Assembly: GCA_963843085.1 (NCBI GenBank)
Contig: CAWJJG010000010.1
Span: forward strand, 372,001 to 436,000
Direction: 5' to 3'
Origin: DASUPK01 sp963843085
Lineage (GTDB): Bacteria > Actinomycetota > Thermoleophilia > Solirubrobacterales > 70-9
DNA length: 64,000 nucleotides
Every line of letters begins with the position of its first letter. The first letter of the stretch is position 1. The notes beneath the pieces are model-generated. The model saw only the letters and a program-made list of their open reading frames with translations. It was not told the origin of the DNA and searched no databases. The position numbers and the translations under genes are program-made. Shown here piece after piece: positions 8,261 through 17,207 of the stretch.

Positions 8261-9052
8261 CTACATGCTGCGACGCATGACGACGTGGGCCGCCGTCACC
8301 GCGAGGAGTTTCGCGTCGAGCCAGAGCGACCAGTCGTCGACGTAACCACCGTCGAGCTTCACCATCTCGTGAATCGGGATGGCCGAGGCGCCGTTCACCT
8401 GCCAGATGCCGGTCATCCCGGGCCGCATCCCGAGGCGGCGCCGCTGGGCGCCCCGGATCCGGGCGTCCTCCTCGGGCACGAGGGGTCTCGGACCGACCAG
8501 GCTCATCTTGCCGGTCACCACGTGCAGGAGCTGCGGCAGCTCGTCGAGTGAGGTGGCGCGCAGCCAGCGGCCGACCTGGGTCACACGCGGGTCGCCGTCG
8601 ATCTTGAAGAGGCCCTCGGCCGCCCCGTTCATGTGCCGGAGGGCGGCCTTCTGCTCGTCCGCCCCGTCGATCATGGTCCGGAACTTGATCATCGTGAATG
8701 CCCTGCCGCCGCGGCCGACGCGGCGCTGAAGAAAGAGGACCGGTCCGGGCGAGTCGATCTTGATCAGCAGCGCAATCACCAGGAAGGCCGGCGAGAGCAG
8801 CAGGAGCAGCAGGGTCGATCCCACAAGGTCGACCCCCCGCTTCACCGCGAGGGTGAGCGAGCCGCGCCGGGCCTCGGCGTAGGCGTCCGAGGCGTAGCTG
8901 TCCGGCAGAGTGACCTGGCGCTCGAGCGCGACTGCGCCACCGCCGCCGTTCACGCGGCTGTCCCCGTTGCCGCTGGCGCTCTGCGGCGTTGCTCCGAGAC
9001 GCGACGGGTTCCCGTCGAATGCCTCGATGGATTCGAGTTGAGCCGAGTCCAT
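8261..9052 (-). CDS. Initiating sugar-phosphate transferase (bacterial sugar transferase, WcaJ/EpsL type)
   Basis: This 263-residue protein is a PF02397-type polyprenyl-phosphate hexose-1-phosphate transferase. After a disordered N terminus (1-65) comes one re-entrant/membrane helix (about 75-97, VDLVGSTLLLLLLSPAFL), then FLQRRVGRGGRAFTMIKFRTM, ATSLDELPQLLHV and MSLVGPRPL, and the motif RPGMTGIWQVNG. It would load the first sugar phosphate on undecaprenyl phosphate and so begins the polysaccharide locus. The short form lacks the extra N-terminal membrane helices of long WcaJ proteins. The sugar is not predictable. It is convergent with argS, one base apart. Confidence 0.92.
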   Translation of the reverse strand: MDSAQLESIEAFDGNPSRLGATPQSASGNGDSRVNGGGGAVALERQVTLPDSYASDAYAEARRGSLTLAVKRGVDLVGSTLLLLLLSPAFLVIALLIKIDSPGPVLFLQRRVGRGGRAFTMIKFRTMIDGADEQKAALRHMNGAAEGLFKIDGDPRVTQVGRWLRATSLDELPQLLHVVTGKMSLVGPRPLVPEEDARIRGAQRRRLGMRPGMTGIWQVNGASAIPIHEMVKLDGGYVDDWSLWLDAKLLAVTAAHVVMRRSM

Positions 9053-9139
9053 ATGCGAAATTCCTTTCGTCTCCCGTTGCTGCCGCTATCTCTCCCGGCC
9101 TGCCCCAGCAGGTCCGGTACCCCCGGTGAACCTCAGCCC

Positions 9140-9571
9140 CTAACTGGTGCTGATGGCTCCCCTTCGCTTCTTCACCTCGATGCCGATCCGAATCAGGGCC
9201 CCCGCCACCAGCAGCGCAATCACGAGCCAAAGGAAAGGCGTGCCGGGATAGTCCGTCACCGGTAGCCGGGCGCCCTTTTCGGAGCCCGGCTGGGTGTTAG
9301 ACACAGCCTTGTGCTTGGTCGCGTACGCGGGTGGAACCGGATATGGGTTGTCCAGGGTGCCGCCACCATGCGGCCCCCCGGCCGGGTTCCCGCTCGGAAC
9401 GTACTGTTCGAGAGCAGCCTGGCCCGAAGCGCTCGGTGCCGCAATTAGGATCCCGAGCAGCCCGATCGTGAGGATCGGGGCCATTCTCAGCAGGACTCTC
9501 TTTCCAGAGTGCTTCATCGAGAGGGAAGAGCCTACAGACTTTTCGCGAGTTTCATACCCACTTTTGTCCAT
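9140..9571 (-). CDS. Secreted/membrane protein of unknown function
   Basis: This 143-residue protein has a signal-like hydrophobic segment (about 29-50), a Gly/Pro-rich external stretch (VPSGNPAGGPHGGG and following), and a C-terminal membrane helix (about 112-130) with a basic cytoplasmic end (EVKKRRG). I do not recognise a family. An internal ATG at 9515-9517 (MKHSGKRVLL) gives a more standard signal peptide and may be the true start. It lies between the initiating transferase and the divergent polymerase gene, which suggests a cell-envelope role. Confidence 0.6.
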   Translation of the reverse strand: MDKSGYETREKSVGSSLSMKHSGKRVLLRMAPILTIGLLGILIAAPSASGQAALEQYVPSGNPAGGPHGGGTLDNPYPVPPAYATKHKAVSNTQPGSEKGARLPVTDYPGTPFLWLVIALLVAGALIRIGIEVKKRRGAISTS

Positions 9572-9605
9572 ATGCGGCTACTCATAACTCACTAAGGCCG
9601 CGTAA

Positions 9606-11591
9606 ATGGTCGAATCAACGGACGTGGCGAAACCAGGGAGGGGCAGGAGCCAAAGAAAGGACGGGACGCCGCGCCGGCTGCAGGCCAGGCGTGCATTGGC
9701 GTTCGCGGCGGCGACCCTCATCGTGCTCGTCCTCGCGTTCAACGGCGGGGGATGGGATGTGGTCGTCCGCCATCAGGTGGGATTGGCGATCTGGGCGGCG
9801 ATCGCCCTCGGGCTGGGGGTAGGGATCCTGCCCAGGGCGCGGCTGACGCCCGCCGGCTGGGTCGCGCTCGGGGGCCTCGTATCGCTGGCCGCGCTGACGC
9901 TGCTCTCGCATGTCTGGACCGAGAGCGACGAGAAGACGACCGAGGAGCTTGCCCGGATCGTCGAGTACACCGGGATCGTCACGCTCGCCTTCCTCTCCCT
10001 CAACCGGTACACGTGGCGCGGTGCGGCGACCGGCTTCGCGACGGCCGCGCTGCTGGTTCCCCTCTTCTCTCTCCTCGCCCGGCTGTTCCCGCACCTGATC
10101 ACCGACCACCTCGTGGGCATCAGGGGAGCCGATCGCCTCAGCTATCCGTTCGACTACTGGAACGGGGTCGCGTGCTGGAGCGCCATGGCGGTGGGGATCG
10201 GCCTCACCCTGAGTGCCAACGCATCTCGCGTCGAGACCCGGGCCGTCGCGCTTGCCAGCGTCCCGGCCGCCGCGCTGACCGTCTATCTGAGCTACTCGAG
10301 ATTCGGTGTGGCCGCGGTCGCAATCGCGGTCGTCGCGGCGGTCGTCGTCAGTCGCAACCGCTGGACCTGCGCCGCGAACTCCATCGTTGCCGGGGCCGGG
10401 TCAGCGGTGGCGATCCTGGTGGCACACGGCCAGCCGGAAATCGCCCATGCCACCGGCGACGCGGGGGGCGGCGCGGTGGCGCTCTGCGTGATCGCGGTCG
10501 GCGTCGTGTGCGGGCTGATCGCGGTGGTCACGAGGAAGGCGCACCTGGATCGGGTCCGGATGGAGCTGCATGCGGCTCGCCTCGCGGCCGGGGCGGGCGT
10601 CCTGGGGGTGCTGCTCGTGGCCATCGCCCTGCATGGGCCACTCGGGAACGCCTGGGACAGGTTCAAGAACGACCGGCCACCGGTGGCAAATGGCGCGGAG
10701 CGCCTCACAAGTCTCGGCAGCACGCGCTACGACGGTTGGACGGCGGCGGTTAACGCTTTCGAGGCGCATCCTATGGACGGCCTGGGCCCGGGATCCTTCG
10801 AGTACTACTGGAGCCGTCACGGCAACGGGGAGTTCGCCCTCGACGCTCACAGCCTGTACCTGGAGCAGGCCGCGGAACTTGGCCTGCCGGGCGCGATCGC
10901 GCTGCTCGTCGCGCTCGGCGCGCTGCTCGTCGCGGCGATTCAGGCGAGGACAGGGTGGCGACGAAGGAGGGAGATCGCCGTCGGCTCGGCCCTGATCGCG
11001 AGCTACGTCGTCTTCCTCGCCTACGCGGGCATCGACTGGATGTGGGAGCTGGGAGCGATCGGAACGCTCGGGATCGGCGGCGCCGCTGTCGCGGCCAGCG
11101 GCGGATTCGACCGAGCCGGTGAGAGGCCGCTGCGGGTCTGGATGCGGGCCGCCCTCGTCGCGGTCGCGCTGGCGGCGGCGGCATCGCAGGTACCCGGCCT
11201 CGTCTCCACCGAGCGCATCCGGGCCAGTGAGACCAGGCTCGCGGCTGGCGATCCCGGCCGCGCGCGCGAGCTGGCCGACGAGGCGATCGATGCCGAGCCC
11301 TGGGCAGGTGCGCCGTACGCCGCCCGGGCGCTGGCCCTCGAGTCGATCGGCGATCTTTCCGGCGCGAGGCACGACGTGGGGGAGGCGATCGACCGGGACC
11401 CGTACAACTGGCGCAACCATCTGTTGCTGGCCAGGATCGATGCGCGGGCCGGGGATCGGGCCGCTGTCGACGCTCAGCTGAGACAGGCCCATCGCCTGGC
11501 GCCACGCAGCATCTTCCTGCTGCCCGCCAGTCCCTTCCGCCAGCAGCTGGACGCGCTGCTGTCGCAGAACGCGTCTAGCCCGAGACCGTGA
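9606..11591 (+). CDS. O-antigen ligase/polymerase-like membrane protein with TPR tail
   Basis: The 661-residue protein has about ten or more hydrophobic helices over residues 25-520, with the large external loop and pattern (ERLTSLGSTRYDGWTAAVNAFEAHPMDGLGPGSF) typical of Wzy_C/O-antigen ligase proteins; the DAHSLYLEQAAELG segment is the conserved core. The C-terminal part (about 535-655) looks like TPR repeats (ASETRLAAGDPGRARELADEA, PYAARALALES). It likely polymerises or transfers lipid-linked glycan outside the membrane. It overlaps the convergent coiled-coil gene by 17 bases. Confidence 0.87.
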   Translation: MVESTDVAKPGRGRSQRKDGTPRRLQARRALAFAAATLIVLVLAFNGGGWDVVVRHQVGLAIWAAIALGLGVGILPRARLTPAGWVALGGLVSLAALTLLSHVWTESDEKTTEELARIVEYTGIVTLAFLSLNRYTWRGAATGFATAALLVPLFSLLARLFPHLITDHLVGIRGADRLSYPFDYWNGVACWSAMAVGIGLTLSANASRVETRAVALASVPAAALTVYLSYSRFGVAAVAIAVVAAVVVSRNRWTCAANSIVAGAGSAVAILVAHGQPEIAHATGDAGGGAVALCVIAVGVVCGLIAVVTRKAHLDRVRMELHAARLAAGAGVLGVLLVAIALHGPLGNAWDRFKNDRPPVANGAERLTSLGSTRYDGWTAAVNAFEAHPMDGLGPGSFEYYWSRHGNGEFALDAHSLYLEQAAELGLPGAIALLVALGALLVAAIQARTGWRRRREIAVGSALIASYVVFLAYAGIDWMWELGAIGTLGIGGAAVAASGGFDRAGERPLRVWMRAALVAVALAAAASQVPGLVSTERIRASETRLAAGDPGRARELADEAIDAEPWAGAPYAARALALESIGDLSGARHDVGEAIDRDPYNWRNHLLLARIDARAGDRAAVDAQLRQAHRLAPRSIFLLPASPFRQQLDALLSQNASSPRP

Positions 11592-12633
11592 GCCGGGCGT
11601 GCAGGTCGGCGAGCGTCTCCCTGGAAATCCCGGGGATGTTGCCGAGCTCATCGAGCGACTCGTAGCCGCCCCTGACGTCGCGGTAGGCGATCAGACGGGC
11701 GCTCTGCGTGACCGAGAGGCCGAGGTCCCGGAGCTCCTCGAACTTCGCCTCGTTCAGCTCGAGCTTCCCGTCCTTCGGCGGGGTCCGCTTGGTCCGGGCG
11801 GACCTCGCGGTCCGCCGCTTGGCGGCGGATGTCGCCGTCTTCCTTGTCGCCGCGGGCTTCTTGGCCCTGGCGCGCTTCTTCTCCTCCGCGAGGGCCGCTT
11901 CGAGTTCTTCGATTCGACCGCGCAGCTCCGCTTCACGTGCGTTGTGCTGCTGGGTCAGGTCGGCCTCGAGTTGACTCACACGCTTCTCGGCCGCGGCCTC
12001 CGCATCCTTCACCTGCTTCTTCGCCTCGAGATCGCGCTGCTGAATCTGCTTCTTCGATTCGGCGTCACGCTCCTTCGCGACCTGTGCGAGGTCTACTTTG
12101 GCCTGCTTCGCCTGCACGCGCAGCTCCGTCTGCAGCTCTCTCAATCGCTTGGCGAGATCTGCGTTCTCCGCGCGCTGTTCCTCGAGGCTCCGCTCGAGCT
12201 GCTCGAGCTTCTTCTCCTCGCCGCGCTTTTCAGAGCGCTTGGCTTCCTGGTCCGCCCGCTTCGCCTCACGGTCGGCGCGCGCCGACTCCTCTTCGACCCG
12301 ACGCTCGAGCGATCGAATGCGCTTCTCGAGCTCTGCAACGAGATCGGAGCGCTCGGAATCCGAGTCGACTGCGGGGGCGGGAACCTCGTCGGAAGGGCTC
12401 TCGGCCACACGCACCTCGGAGGTCTTCGCATGCCCGTTGCGGCCGACGTCTGCGGGCACGAGCCACTGCTCGGTCTCCGGCCCGATCGACTCATCGCGCG
12501 CCGGAGGCGGGGTGTCGTCGGGGGCGGATTCCTCCGCGCTCCGCTTCGACTTCCGGTCCGGGAGCCGCGGATCTGAGGGTTCGATCAGCCAGTCATCGGC
12601 CGATTTGGCGCTCTTCTCCTCCTCGGGCGGCAT
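11575..12633 (-). CDS. Long coiled-coil protein with C-terminal helix-hairpin-helix domain
   Basis: From the ATG at 12631-12633 this is a 352-residue protein. The N terminus is acidic and disordered. A charged coiled coil (roughly residues 95-255) rich in Glu, Lys, Arg and Ala follows, then a Lys/Ala/Thr/Arg linker resembling histone tails, and a C-terminal HhH unit (LGLSVTQSARLIAYRDVRGGYESLDELGNIPGIS) like ComEA/PF12836. The linker and HhH suggest nucleic-acid contact; the coiled coil suggests a scaffold. The frame is open upstream to 12732 but that part looks non-coding. No specific function is known to me. Confidence 0.75.
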   Translation of the reverse strand: MPPEEEKSAKSADDWLIEPSDPRLPDRKSKRSAEESAPDDTPPPARDESIGPETEQWLVPADVGRNGHAKTSEVRVAESPSDEVPAPAVDSDSERSDLVAELEKRIRSLERRVEEESARADREAKRADQEAKRSEKRGEEKKLEQLERSLEEQRAENADLAKRLRELQTELRVQAKQAKVDLAQVAKERDAESKKQIQQRDLEAKKQVKDAEAAAEKRVSQLEADLTQQHNAREAELRGRIEELEAALAEEKKRARAKKPAATRKTATSAAKRRTARSARTKRTPPKDGKLELNEAKFEELRDLGLSVTQSARLIAYRDVRGGYESLDELGNIPGISRETLADLHARLTVSG

Positions 12634-12810
12634 GAGTGCCAGAGTAGCGCCGGTCCGGATGGCAAGGTGCCGGTCTTTCCCTCGAGTGGCCGGTCGTCCA
12701 CGCAGGCAGGGCACCCGTCGAACCGGCGTCATGCGACGCCCGTCCCGCTATCTTGACGCCGCTCAACACCGGACGGGACAGCGAATCGAGACGAAGGGGA
12801 GAGACCTGAG

Positions 12811-13794
12811 ATGAGTGACGGAAACACCATTCTTGTGACCGGCGCCGGGGGGTTCATCGGCGGCCACCTGGTTCGCGATCTGCTCGAGAAGGGCGAGAGC
12901 GTGCGGGCCGTCGACAAGAAGCCCGCGGGCGAGTGGTACCAGCGCTTCGACGACGCGGAGAACGTCGAGCTGGACCTAAGCCTGCGCGACGCCTGCTACC
13001 AGGCGACCGACGGCGTCGGCCAGGTCTACAACCTCGCCGCCGACATGGGCGGCATGGGCTTCATCGAGCTCAACAAGGCTCTCTGCATGCTCTCCGTGCT
13101 GATCAACACCCACCTGCTCGAGGCCTCTCGCGACAACGGCGTCGAGCGCTTCCTCTTCTCATCGTCAGCGTGCGTCTATGCGGCGGAGAAGCAGACCGAC
13201 GCCGAGGTGCAGCCCCTGAAGGAGGAGGACGCCTATCCGGCCGAGCCCGAGGACGGCTACGGTTGGGAGAAGCTCTTCTCGGAGCGCATGTGCCGCCACT
13301 TCACCGAGGACTTCGGCCTGGGCACCCGCGTGGTCCGCTACCACAACGTCTATGGCCCGGAGGGCACCTGGGACGGCGGCCGCGAGAAGGCTCCCGCCGC
13401 GATCTGCCGCAAGGTCGCCCAGGCGAAGCTGAGCGGCGAACACGAGATCGAGGTCTGGGGCGACGGGGAGCAGACCCGGAGCTTCACCTACATCACCGAC
13501 TGCCTCTACGGGACGCAGGCGCTGATGGCCTCCGATCACACCGCGCCGGTCAACCTCGGCTCGACCGAGCTGGTGACGATCAACCAGCTGATCGACATCG
13601 TCGAGGAGATCGCCGGGATCAAGGTCTCGCGCAACTACGACCTGAGCGCCCCCCAGGGCGTGCGGGGCCGCAACAGCGACAACACCCAGCTCCAGGCCGC
13701 CCTGGGCTGGGAGCCGAGCGTCTCGCTCCAGGAGGGGATGGCGCAGACCTACGCCTGGATCTACGACCAGCTCTCGGAGCGGGTCGCGGCCTAG
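12811..13794 (+). CDS. GDP-mannose 3,5-epimerase-like NAD-dependent epimerase
   Basis: This 327-residue extended SDR has the NAD motif TGAGGFIGG (10-18), catalytic Ser/Cys segment SSSACVY (117-123, Cys121 aligned with the GME proton donor/acceptor), and YGWEK (150-154). The segment AADMGGMGFI is characteristic of GDP-mannose 3',5'-epimerases and their close relatives. It likely converts GDP-mannose to GDP-L-galactose or GDP-L-gulose, or a related nucleotide sugar, feeding the polysaccharide locus. A purine-rich ribosome site (GGGGAGAG) lies before the ATG. It ends four bases before the convergent GH16 stop. Confidence 0.85.
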   Translation: MSDGNTILVTGAGGFIGGHLVRDLLEKGESVRAVDKKPAGEWYQRFDDAENVELDLSLRDACYQATDGVGQVYNLAADMGGMGFIELNKALCMLSVLINTHLLEASRDNGVERFLFSSSACVYAAEKQTDAEVQPLKEEDAYPAEPEDGYGWEKLFSERMCRHFTEDFGLGTRVVRYHNVYGPEGTWDGGREKAPAAICRKVAQAKLSGEHEIEVWGDGEQTRSFTYITDCLYGTQALMASDHTAPVNLGSTELVTINQLIDIVEEIAGIKVSRNYDLSAPQGVRGRNSDNTQLQAALGWEPSVSLQEGMAQTYAWIYDQLSERVAA

Positions 13795-13797
13795 TCG

Positions 13798-14877
13798 CTA
13801 CTTCCAGATCCTCACGTAGTCGACGGTGGTCGTCGCCGGCAGGGGCGTAGCGGCCGGATCGAATGCGTTGCCACCCATGCCCAGGCCCTGGGTCAGCGCC
13901 AAGATGAACGGCTGGTCGAACGGCGCTGCTCCGGTCAGTGGCGACGCCGGGTTGTACTCGTCGATGAGGCAGGTGTTGCCGTCGTAGATCACCTTGATGG
14001 TCCCGGGTTCCCACTCGACCGCATAGGTGTGGAAGGCGGACAGGTCGGTGATCATGCAGTCGGTGTTCGTCACATTCGGGTCGGGGACGGCGGCGTTGTA
14101 GTGGATGTAGGGGACCGCGCGGTCCGGATAGGTAGAGAACATCTCGGCGATGTCGATCTCGCCGGACATCGGCCAGTCGCCGTAGTGACCGGCGTCGGCG
14201 GGCCACAGCCACAGTGAGGTCTGCAGGCCCTTGACCTGCGCTGGTGAAATCTTCGCCCGCACCTCGAAGCGGCCGTAGGTCTGCGAGAAGCGGCCCCAGG
14301 TGGACACCATCCCGCTGGTGTATTTCGCCGTGAAGTCGCCGTAGGGGTCACCGCAATTGAACGAGGAGGCCTCCTCGCGGGAGGTCAGCTTCAGCGTGCC
14401 GTCGGAGACCGAGACGTTGTCCGAATCGTCGACGAAGCAGGACTCCCCATCGGTGAAGCCACTGTTCTCGGTGCGCTGGGCGACCCACTTGCTGGTGTCG
14501 AGGCTCGTGCCGCTGAAGTCGTCCGCGAAGCTGCACTGCCAGTTGACGCCGATGCTCTTCTCGATTGTCGGTCCACACGGATCAGGGGGCGGGGGAGGCG
14601 GGGGAGGCGGCGATGTGCCGCCGTCCCCGGGGCTGGTGGGGGCGGTGGAGACAGGCGCCGGCGGCGTCGCGGCCGGTAGACAGGCGCTCTTGCGCCTGTG
14701 CTTGCTCTTGCGCTTCTTCTTCCCCGTGCCGTGCGCCGCCTTCTTCGCGTGAGTCGCGACCGGACACCCCGACGCCTTCGCCTTCCGGGCATCGGCCGCC
14801 GGGCTGACGATGAGGGCTGCACCGAGCAGACAGATGGCGAAAATCAGGACGGTGTGCAGGCGGCGTTTGCGGTCCAC
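13798..14877 (-). CDS. Secreted GH16 family glycoside hydrolase with basic/proline-rich linker
   Basis: The 359-residue protein has a signal peptide (1-30), a basic Lys/Arg linker (about 45-65), a polyproline run (about 90-98) and a GH16 domain from about residue 100. The catalytic signature GEIDIAEMF supplies the nucleophile and acid/base Glu. Other GH16 marks are YGRFEVRAKI and FHTYAVEWEPGTIKVIYDG. GH16 enzymes cut beta-1,3/1,4-glucans or galactans; substrate is not predictable here. It may trim the glycan made by the surrounding genes. A paralogue is at 16275-17120. Confidence 0.9.
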   Translation of the reverse strand: MDRKRRLHTVLIFAICLLGAALIVSPAADARKAKASGCPVATHAKKAAHGTGKKKRKSKHRRKSACLPAATPPAPVSTAPTSPGDGGTSPPPPPPPPPDPCGPTIEKSIGVNWQCSFADDFSGTSLDTSKWVAQRTENSGFTDGESCFVDDSDNVSVSDGTLKLTSREEASSFNCGDPYGDFTAKYTSGMVSTWGRFSQTYGRFEVRAKISPAQVKGLQTSLWLWPADAGHYGDWPMSGEIDIAEMFSTYPDRAVPYIHYNAAVPDPNVTNTDCMITDLSAFHTYAVEWEPGTIKVIYDGNTCLIDEYNPASPLTGAAPFDQPFILALTQGLGMGGNAFDPAATPLPATTTVDYVRIWK

Positions 14878-15017
14878 GCTGGATGCATCGGGTCCCGCCA
14901 GAGTTCACGCCCCCGGGCTTTTCCGTAGACGCAGCCGGCCGCACAGGGGGATGGACAGATTGCTCAGGCCATCGGCCCGGATATGCCAAACGACCGTCCA
15001 GTCCGGCGCGAAAGCGT

Positions 15018-16247
15018 CTAGGACGCGACCCTGCGAAGCAGGCGGTCGAACGATCCGGCGAAGGCCTCGGTGGAGAAGTTCTCCTGGGCGTAGCCGCGCG
15101 CGGCGTGTGCCTTCCGGCGCAGATCCTCGGCGTCTTCGAGCGCCGAGATCACCGCGCGCGGAAACAGGTCGGGGTCGGAGCTGTCGGCTATCCAGCCGGC
15201 CTGCGCCTTCTCGACGAGCCGAGCGGTCTCGCCTCCCGGATGGACGGCGGCCACGATCGGCAGCCCGTACGCCATGAAGTTCATGATCTTGGAGGGAAGG
15301 TTGAATTCGGCGCCGGTGTAGCTCTGGCTGACGAGAGCCAGCGTCGCTGACCGGAGCTCCCGTTCGAGTTCCTCGTCGGAGACCAAGCCGAGGAACTCGA
15401 CCCGGTCGGAGCGCGCCTCGGCTCGAGCGTCATCGGCCGCGATGCCGTTGCCCGTCACCACGAGCTTGTAGCCGCGCTTCGCGATCTCCTCCGATCGTTC
15501 CCACGCCGCGACCAAGGGCGTCAGTCCCTGGGTCAGGCCGATGTTCCCCATGCTGAGGATTCGGACCTCGTCGCGCCGCGATCCAAGCTCGTCGGGGCTC
15601 AGGTCCGGGAAGGGCCTGGTGGCGGGGTCGTAGATCAGATCTACCTTCTCTCGGGGCACCCCCTTCGCGAGGACGCTCTCCGCGAACGCCTGGGAGAGCA
15701 CCGCGACGCTGTCGCAGTCCGCGTATGCGGTGCGCTCGAGCCAGCGAGACGCGCGCATCACCATGCTGTCCTCATCGACCAGTCCCGTGGTCACGGCGCC
15801 GTCGGGGAGGAGGTCGTGCATCCAGTAGACCCAGGGAACACCGCGCAGGCGGCCGTTGATCACCGCTGCGATCAGGGCCGGAAACGGAGGCGACACGACC
15901 AGCAGGACGTCGGGTTTCCCGAGCAGCGGCGGGCCGAGGACGGGGGTCGCGGCCATGTAGCTGGAGACGATGCTCAGTTCCTGCAGCATCCGCTGCTTCC
16001 CGGTCTCGCGGCCGACGAGCAGTGGCAGCCGGAGGAGCCTCACCTCGCCGCGGCGCTGGCGATATGGCCATCGCCGCGTTCCCCAGCGCGGGTCCGGATA
16101 GTGCGGGTGGTTGGCGACGACGTCCACGTCCCAACCACGCTTGACGAGCTCGTCCGCGAGCACCGTGCTGACTGGTGCGATCCCCGTCGGTTCCGGCGCG
16201 AAGTTGGCGCTCCAGAGCTGTACCCGCGGCGACATGCGGCTCGGCAT
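15018..16247 (-). CDS. GT4 glycosyltransferase (WcaI-like)
   Basis: This 409-residue GT-B fold enzyme opens with VQLWSANFAPEPTGIAPVSTVLADEL, the N-terminal signature of WcaI-type transferases, and shows the C-terminal donor domain: ILSMGNIGLTQGLTPLVAAW, YKLVVTGNG, VEFLGLVSDEEL and a PSKIMNFMAYGLPIVAA segment where GT4 enzymes bind the nucleotide sugar. It should add a sugar to the lipid-linked intermediate at the cytoplasmic face. It lies between the two GH16 genes on the same strand. Donor and acceptor are unknown. Confidence 0.9.
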   Translation of the reverse strand: MPSRMSPRVQLWSANFAPEPTGIAPVSTVLADELVKRGWDVDVVANHPHYPDPRWGTRRWPYRQRRGEVRLLRLPLLVGRETGKQRMLQELSIVSSYMAATPVLGPPLLGKPDVLLVVSPPFPALIAAVINGRLRGVPWVYWMHDLLPDGAVTTGLVDEDSMVMRASRWLERTAYADCDSVAVLSQAFAESVLAKGVPREKVDLIYDPATRPFPDLSPDELGSRRDEVRILSMGNIGLTQGLTPLVAAWERSEEIAKRGYKLVVTGNGIAADDARAEARSDRVEFLGLVSDEELERELRSATLALVSQSYTGAEFNLPSKIMNFMAYGLPIVAAVHPGGETARLVEKAQAGWIADSSDPDLFPRAVISALEDAEDLRRKAHAARGYAQENFSTEAFAGSFDRLLRRVAS

Positions 16248-16274
16248 CCTAGCCAGGGGTCCGCAGGTGCCGCC

Positions 16275-17120
16275 TCAGTTCCACGCGCGCACGTAGTCGA
16301 TCTGGAGCTGGCCCGGGAACCGAGTCGCGGCGCTCGGGGCATTGGCGCCGTAACCCAGGCCTAGCTGCAGCAGCACGAAGAAGGGCTGGTCGAACGGCGC
16401 GGGTGGAACGAGTGGGGGTCCGGTATCCCAGCGGCGGATCGTGGTGCATGGGACCCCGTCGTAGAGGAAGCGGATCTCATCTGGCTCCCACTCGACGGTG
16501 TAGGTGTGAAAGGAGCCGGACGCGTCTGTCACGCCGCAGTCGGCTCCCTGGGGATGGTCCGTGCCCGAGGCGTCGTGCACATGTAGGTGCGGTGACACGA
16601 CGTCGGGGACCCCGAAGGATTCCGCGATATCGATCTCGCCGGAGCGATCACCGTAGGCAAGGCCCTGCGGGTACATCCAGATCGCCGGCTGAAATCCGGC
16701 ACCGCGTGGCAGCTTCGCACGCACCTCGAAGCGGCCGTAGGCCTGTGCGAACCGGTCCTTGCTGAAGACCATGCCACTCAGGTAGGTGCTCGAGATGGGC
16801 CCACACGGGGCGGGGCGCGCGAGCTTCGTGGCAGTCAGCGTTAGCAGCCCGTTCGCAACCTTGACGTGGGCGGGGTCATCGACATAGCACTCGCCCGCCG
16901 ACTGGGTGAAGCCGATCTCGGAGGTCACGGCCACCTGCCAGCTGGACCGATCGAGTGTGCTGCCGTTGAAGTCATCGGCGAAGGTGCAGACCCAGTCGCC
17001 ACCGGAGCTCCGCTCGACAGTCGGCCCGCACGGACTCGAATCGCCCGAGCAAGAGGAGAGCGTCAGGGCGAGAATCGCCAAGGTCGTGATCGGGAAAAGC
17101 CGGGCCAGCTTCGCGTCCAT
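16275..17120 (-). CDS. GH16 family glycoside hydrolase lipoprotein
   Basis: Starting at the ATG at 17118-17120 the protein has 281 residues, with lipobox LSSC (Cys24) and a GH16 domain from about residue 40. The catalytic segment is GEIDIAESF (about 155-163); YGRFEVRAKL and FHTYTVEWEPDEIRFLYDG also match. It lacks the basic/Pro linker of its paralogue at 13798-14877 and is lipid-anchored instead. The frame is open upstream to 17447 but would run through the start of the divergent kinase gene. It may process surface glycan at the membrane. Confidence 0.9.
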   Translation of the reverse strand: MDAKLARLFPITTLAILALTLSSCSGDSSPCGPTVERSSGGDWVCTFADDFNGSTLDRSSWQVAVTSEIGFTQSAGECYVDDPAHVKVANGLLTLTATKLARPAPCGPISSTYLSGMVFSKDRFAQAYGRFEVRAKLPRGAGFQPAIWMYPQGLAYGDRSGEIDIAESFGVPDVVSPHLHVHDASGTDHPQGADCGVTDASGSFHTYTVEWEPDEIRFLYDGVPCTTIRRWDTGPPLVPPAPFDQPFFVLLQLGLGYGANAPSAATRFPGQLQIDYVRAWN

Positions 17121-17207
17121 CCCGGTATGGAACCGGCTCTCCCCCGCGACAGCGCCGGTAACATCGTCGCCTCCGGCCGGGGGATCCCGGAAGACCCCGT
17201 CTCGCTG

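Noticed and set aside
14590..14640. G-rich tract in the GH16 gene as a possible regulatory quadruplex or repeat
   Set aside because: It encodes the polyproline linker of the GH16 protein and is explained by coding.
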